Part shown: piece by piece, positions 23,610 to 25,688 of the stretch
How the letters are laid out: each line of letters opens with the position of its first letter
Position numbering within the stretch: the stretch's first letter is position 1
Source of the DNA: CAYHHI01 sp964356335
GTDB taxonomy: Bacteria > Arandabacterota > Arandabacteria > Arandabacterales > Arandabacteraceae
Direction of reading: 5' to 3'
Length of the DNA: 25,688 nucleotides
NCBI GenBank assembly: GCA_964356335.1
Contig: CAYHHI010000046.1
Coordinates: 1-25,688, forward strand
Program-made: the position numbers and the translations under genes
The notes under the pieces: model-generated
Told to the model about the DNA's origin: nothing
The model's input: the letters and a program-made list of their open reading frames with translations, nothing else
Database searches by the model: none

Positions 23610-24848
23610 ATGAAGATTCTCGTGTTCGGAGCATCTGGAAAAGTCGGCGCTGCTATGGCCTGGGATCTCGTCAAGTGCAACAAAGACGTTGACCAGGTCG
23701 GAATCGTGGGGAGGCGCCCCGAGGCCCTCGAAGGGACAAGGAGGTGGATAAAGAGCGATAAGGTTATCTCCCATGCCGTCGACGTCGCCAACAAAGCAGG
23801 ACTCAAGAAGGTGATGAAGCAATACGACGTCGGCATTATATCAATGCCCAATCGGAGGACAAGCTACAAGGTTGCTGAGGCTGCGATCGAGGCTCGGATG
23901 AACATCGTTGATGTGCTTGAAGAGTACCACAGAAGGCCTGACCTATATGAGACCGAAGGCCTCGAGCTTAAGCCCGGCATGTCAATCCCGGATTATGGGG
24001 AGTGGCTTCATAACCAGGCACTCGAGAGTGGTGTTACCTTCATGAGTGGGATCGGTTTTGCCCCCGGCCTAAGCAACATCACGGTGGGTGAGGGCATCCG
24101 CAAGCTCGACAAGACGGAGATCGCTTTTGCCAGAGTGGGAGGGATTCCCTCCAAGGAAGCTGCGGCAAAGCATCCCTTGAGATACATGATCACTTGGGCC
24201 TTCAGCCACGTACTTCGGGAGTACATGGTGAAGCTCCAGATAATAAAGGGCGGCAAGGTCGTCGACGTGAACGCAATGACCGACCATGAGAAATTCAGAT
24301 TCAACAGGCTCGGCAAGGATGAGGACATCGAGTGCTTCGTCACTCCGGGCATGCCGAGCTTCATATACACTCGACCCTACCTCAAGGAATTCGCCGAGAA
24401 GACCTGTCGCTGGCCGGGCCACTGGCAGGCGATCCAGACCTTGAAAGAGTGCGGCCTCTTAGACCTCGCGTCTGTGGACGTGAAGGGTGCCAAGGTTGTG
24501 CCCCGCGAGGCCCTGCTTGCCTTGATCGAACCGAGGCTTATGGCTAACGAGGGCGAGACCGATGTCTGCGTCATGTACAACACCGTGATCGGGACCAAGA
24601 ACGGCAAGAGGACCAAGATCGAGTACTTCATGTGGGATGAGGCAGATAAGGTGAACAAGATATCTTCGATGGCAAGAGTCACCGGTTTCTCCGCTGCCAT
24701 TGGTGCGGTGCATGTCGGCAGGGGGCAGATAAGCCAGAAAGGTATCGTGGCTCCCGAGGACTGTTATGACAGCGCCCTCTATAAGGAGTTCGTCAAGGAA
24801 CTCGAACGCCGGAGCATAATCATACTCGAAGAGATCACCACGATCTAG
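23610..24848 (+). CDS. Saccharopine dehydrogenase-like NAD(P)-dependent oxidoreductase
   Basis: This 412-residue cytoplasmic oxidoreductase belongs to the saccharopine dehydrogenase / lysine dehydrogenase-like superfamily. The N-terminal Rossmann fold is clear: KILVFGASGKVGAAM with Gly7, Gly10 and Gly13, then GIVGRRPE at the second strand, whose Arg pair suggests NADP. GIGFAPGLSN (147-156) opens the catalytic domain as in this superfamily, and TCRWPGHWQAI (about 266-276) is also typical. GAGGAGG (23596-23602) lies 7 nt before the ATG. The real substrate (lysine, saccharopine, a polyamine precursor or another amino acid) cannot be told from the sequence, and no lysine-pathway gene is adjacent. 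It precedes glnS by 251 nt, with its own promoter between. Confidence 0.78.
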   Translation: MKILVFGASGKVGAAMAWDLVKCNKDVDQVGIVGRRPEALEGTRRWIKSDKVISHAVDVANKAGLKKVMKQYDVGIISMPNRRTSYKVAEAAIEARMNIVDVLEEYHRRPDLYETEGLELKPGMSIPDYGEWLHNQALESGVTFMSGIGFAPGLSNITVGEGIRKLDKTEIAFARVGGIPSKEAAAKHPLRYMITWAFSHVLREYMVKLQIIKGGKVVDVNAMTDHEKFRFNRLGKDEDIECFVTPGMPSFIYTRPYLKEFAEKTCRWPGHWQAIQTLKECGLLDLASVDVKGAKVVPREALLALIEPRLMANEGETDVCVMYNTVIGTKNGKRTKIEYFMWDEADKVNKISSMARVTGFSAAIGAVHVGRGQISQKGIVAPEDCYDSALYKEFVKELERRSIIILEEITTI

Positions 24849-24880
24849 GGAACAGCGGCATGAGTGCATCAGAATGATGA

Positions 24881-24917
24881 AGCGGCGTTGATCGGGTACG
24901 GGATGACCGGCGCCGCT
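24881..24917 (+). terminator. Hairpin downstream of the dehydrogenase-like gene
   Basis: AGCGGCG (24881-24887) pairs with CGCCGCT (24911-24917) over 23 nt. No U-tract follows, so it is only a weak terminator candidate between this gene and the glnS promoter. Confidence 0.3.
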
Positions 24918-24959
24918 CCGCTTCCCTGAGGAGACAAGGGGAGCCCGCGTCATGCGGCG

Positions 24960-24988
24960 TTGACATTCACGGGGAGCTTATTTCTAAT
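24960..24988 (+). promoter_or_regulatory. Strong sigma70-type promoter of glnS
   Basis: TTGACA (24960-24965, perfect) and TCTAAT (24983-24988, 5 of 6) are exactly 17 nt apart. Transcription would start near 24995, giving a leader of about 105 nt. I saw no T-box motif in it. Confidence 0.65.
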
Positions 24989-25099
24989 ATGCCTGAGATC
25001 GAAAGGGATCAAACGGGGACTCTGGGACCGGAATACGTGGAATGACCAGGGGATCTACCTCGACGCGGCAGAAGAGCATAGCCTGAAAGGAGCTGATTC

Positions 25100-25688
25100 A
25101 TGAGCAGCGGTGGTCTGCAAGCTTCAGTGGACTTCATCCGCACCATCATCAACGAGGATATGAAGACGGGCAAGTTTGGGGGCAGGGTGCACACGCGGTT
25201 CCCTCCGGAACCGAACGGCTATCTCCATATCGGTCATGCGAAGGCTATCTATATCGACTTCGGAATCGCTGAGGAGTATGGAGGCTTGTGTAATCTGAGG
25301 TTTGACGATACTAATCCGGTCAAGGAAGAGGTCGAATACGTGGAGTCCATGAAGCAGGACATCCGATGGCTCGGGTTCGATTGGGGCGATCGGCTATACT
25401 ACGCATCCGACTATTTTGAGGATCTCTACCGGTTTGCGGTCGAGCTCATCAAAGCCGGTAAAGCCTACGTATGCGACCTGAGTCCCGAAAAGATGACCGA
25501 ATACCGCGGTACCCTGACCGCTCCAGGCAGGGAGAGTCCCTATCGAAACAGGTCGGTCGAAGAGAACCTGGATCTCTTCGGCCGCATGCGCCGGGGCGAG
25601 TTCGAGGATGGGTCGCGTACGCTCCGAGCCAGAATTGATATGGCGTCTCCTAATATGAATATGCGTGACCCCGTAATCTACCGTATCC
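25100..25688 (+). CDS. glnS: Glutaminyl-tRNA synthetase (partial, runs off the window)
   Basis: The first 196 residues of a class I aminoacyl-tRNA synthetase that attaches glutamine to its tRNA. PPEPNGYLHIGHAKA contains the HIGH signature (43-46). RFDDTNP and YVESMKQDIRWLGFDWG, followed by YVCDLSPEKM, are typical of GlnRS rather than bacterial GltX. AAAGGAG (25086-25092) sits 7 nt before ATG 25100. The KMSKS loop and anticodon-binding domain lie beyond the window end. Its presence means glutaminyl-tRNA can be made directly, without relying only on GatCAB amidation. The identification is firm; only the 3' end is missing. Confidence 0.93.
   Translation, partial: MSSGGLQASVDFIRTIINEDMKTGKFGGRVHTRFPPEPNGYLHIGHAKAIYIDFGIAEEYGGLCNLRFDDTNPVKEEVEYVESMKQDIRWLGFDWGDRLYYASDYFEDLYRFAVELIKAGKAYVCDLSPEKMTEYRGTLTAPGRESPYRNRSVEENLDLFGRMRRGEFEDGSRTLRARIDMASPNMNMRDPVIYRI

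Noticed and set aside
24995..25099. T-box riboswitch in the glnS leader
   Set aside because: The conserved antiterminator core and a terminator with a U-tract are absent, and the leader is too short.
1..25688. CRISPR array, insertion sequence or prophage genes
   Set aside because: No regularly spaced short repeats, transposase or integrase motifs, or phage structural genes were seen on either strand.

Overview
This 25.7 kb window looks like part of a scaffold from an uncultivated bacterium. Three large secreted proteins (306-3056, 17943-21035 and the minus-strand gene 21144-23309) end in the same kind of FlgD/type IX-secretion-like beta domain, with the pattern 'Y-x-x-x-G-R-x-V-x-x-L ... G-x-Y-F'. 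That pattern is typical of the Fibrobacterota-Chlorobiota-Bacteroidota (FCB) superphylum and neighbouring candidate phyla such as Eisenbacteria, Latescibacteria and Zixibacteria. I cannot fix the phylum from sequence alone. Most genes have clear AGGAGG-type ribosome sites, and several have good TTGACA / TATAAT-like promoters.

Layout. 306-3056 is a secreted multidomain endonuclease I. 3166-7764 is a compact five-gene, one-direction arsenic module: a promoter with a dyad, a secreted thioredoxin-fold protein with a cysteine-rich tail, a MacB/FtsX-type ABC permease, its ATPase, an ArsR repressor with the CVC metalloid motif, and an Acr3 arsenite efflux pump. 7897-15460 holds three very hydrophobic GT-C-type membrane proteins: a YfhO family protein and two divergently oriented TMTC-like proteins with C-terminal TPRs. 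15707-16915 is a DEAD-box RNA helicase, followed by a small membrane-anchored coiled-coil protein. 17943-21035 is a secreted repeat-containing (HYR) protein with an assembly gap. It converges through a strong hairpin on a secreted papain-family protease. 23610-24848 is a saccharopine-dehydrogenase-like oxidoreductase, and the window ends inside glnS (glutaminyl-tRNA synthetase).

How the genes may work together. The most interesting unit is the arsenic module. ArsR and Acr3 are textbook. The three genes placed first in the same apparent operon (a thioredoxin-fold protein that has lost its CxxC but carries a Cys-Cys...Cys tail, plus a MacB-like ABC pair whose periplasmic domain also carries Cys and Cys-Cys) are not part of the classical ars set. 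They could be an envelope arsenic- or thiol-handling device; this is inference. The secreted nuclease, protease and HYR protein share one sorting domain and suggest an organism that digests or adheres to external biomass.

Assembly notes. The 100-N gap at 19683-19782 sits inside a tandem repeat and is flanked on both sides by exactly 55 nt of identity to the neighbouring copy, so it can be predicted to stand for 109 nt, or 109 plus multiples of 240. A 12-nt match to the 3' end of Illumina adapters lies at 16-27, near the left edge. No rRNA, tRNA, CRISPR array or insertion sequence was recognised.
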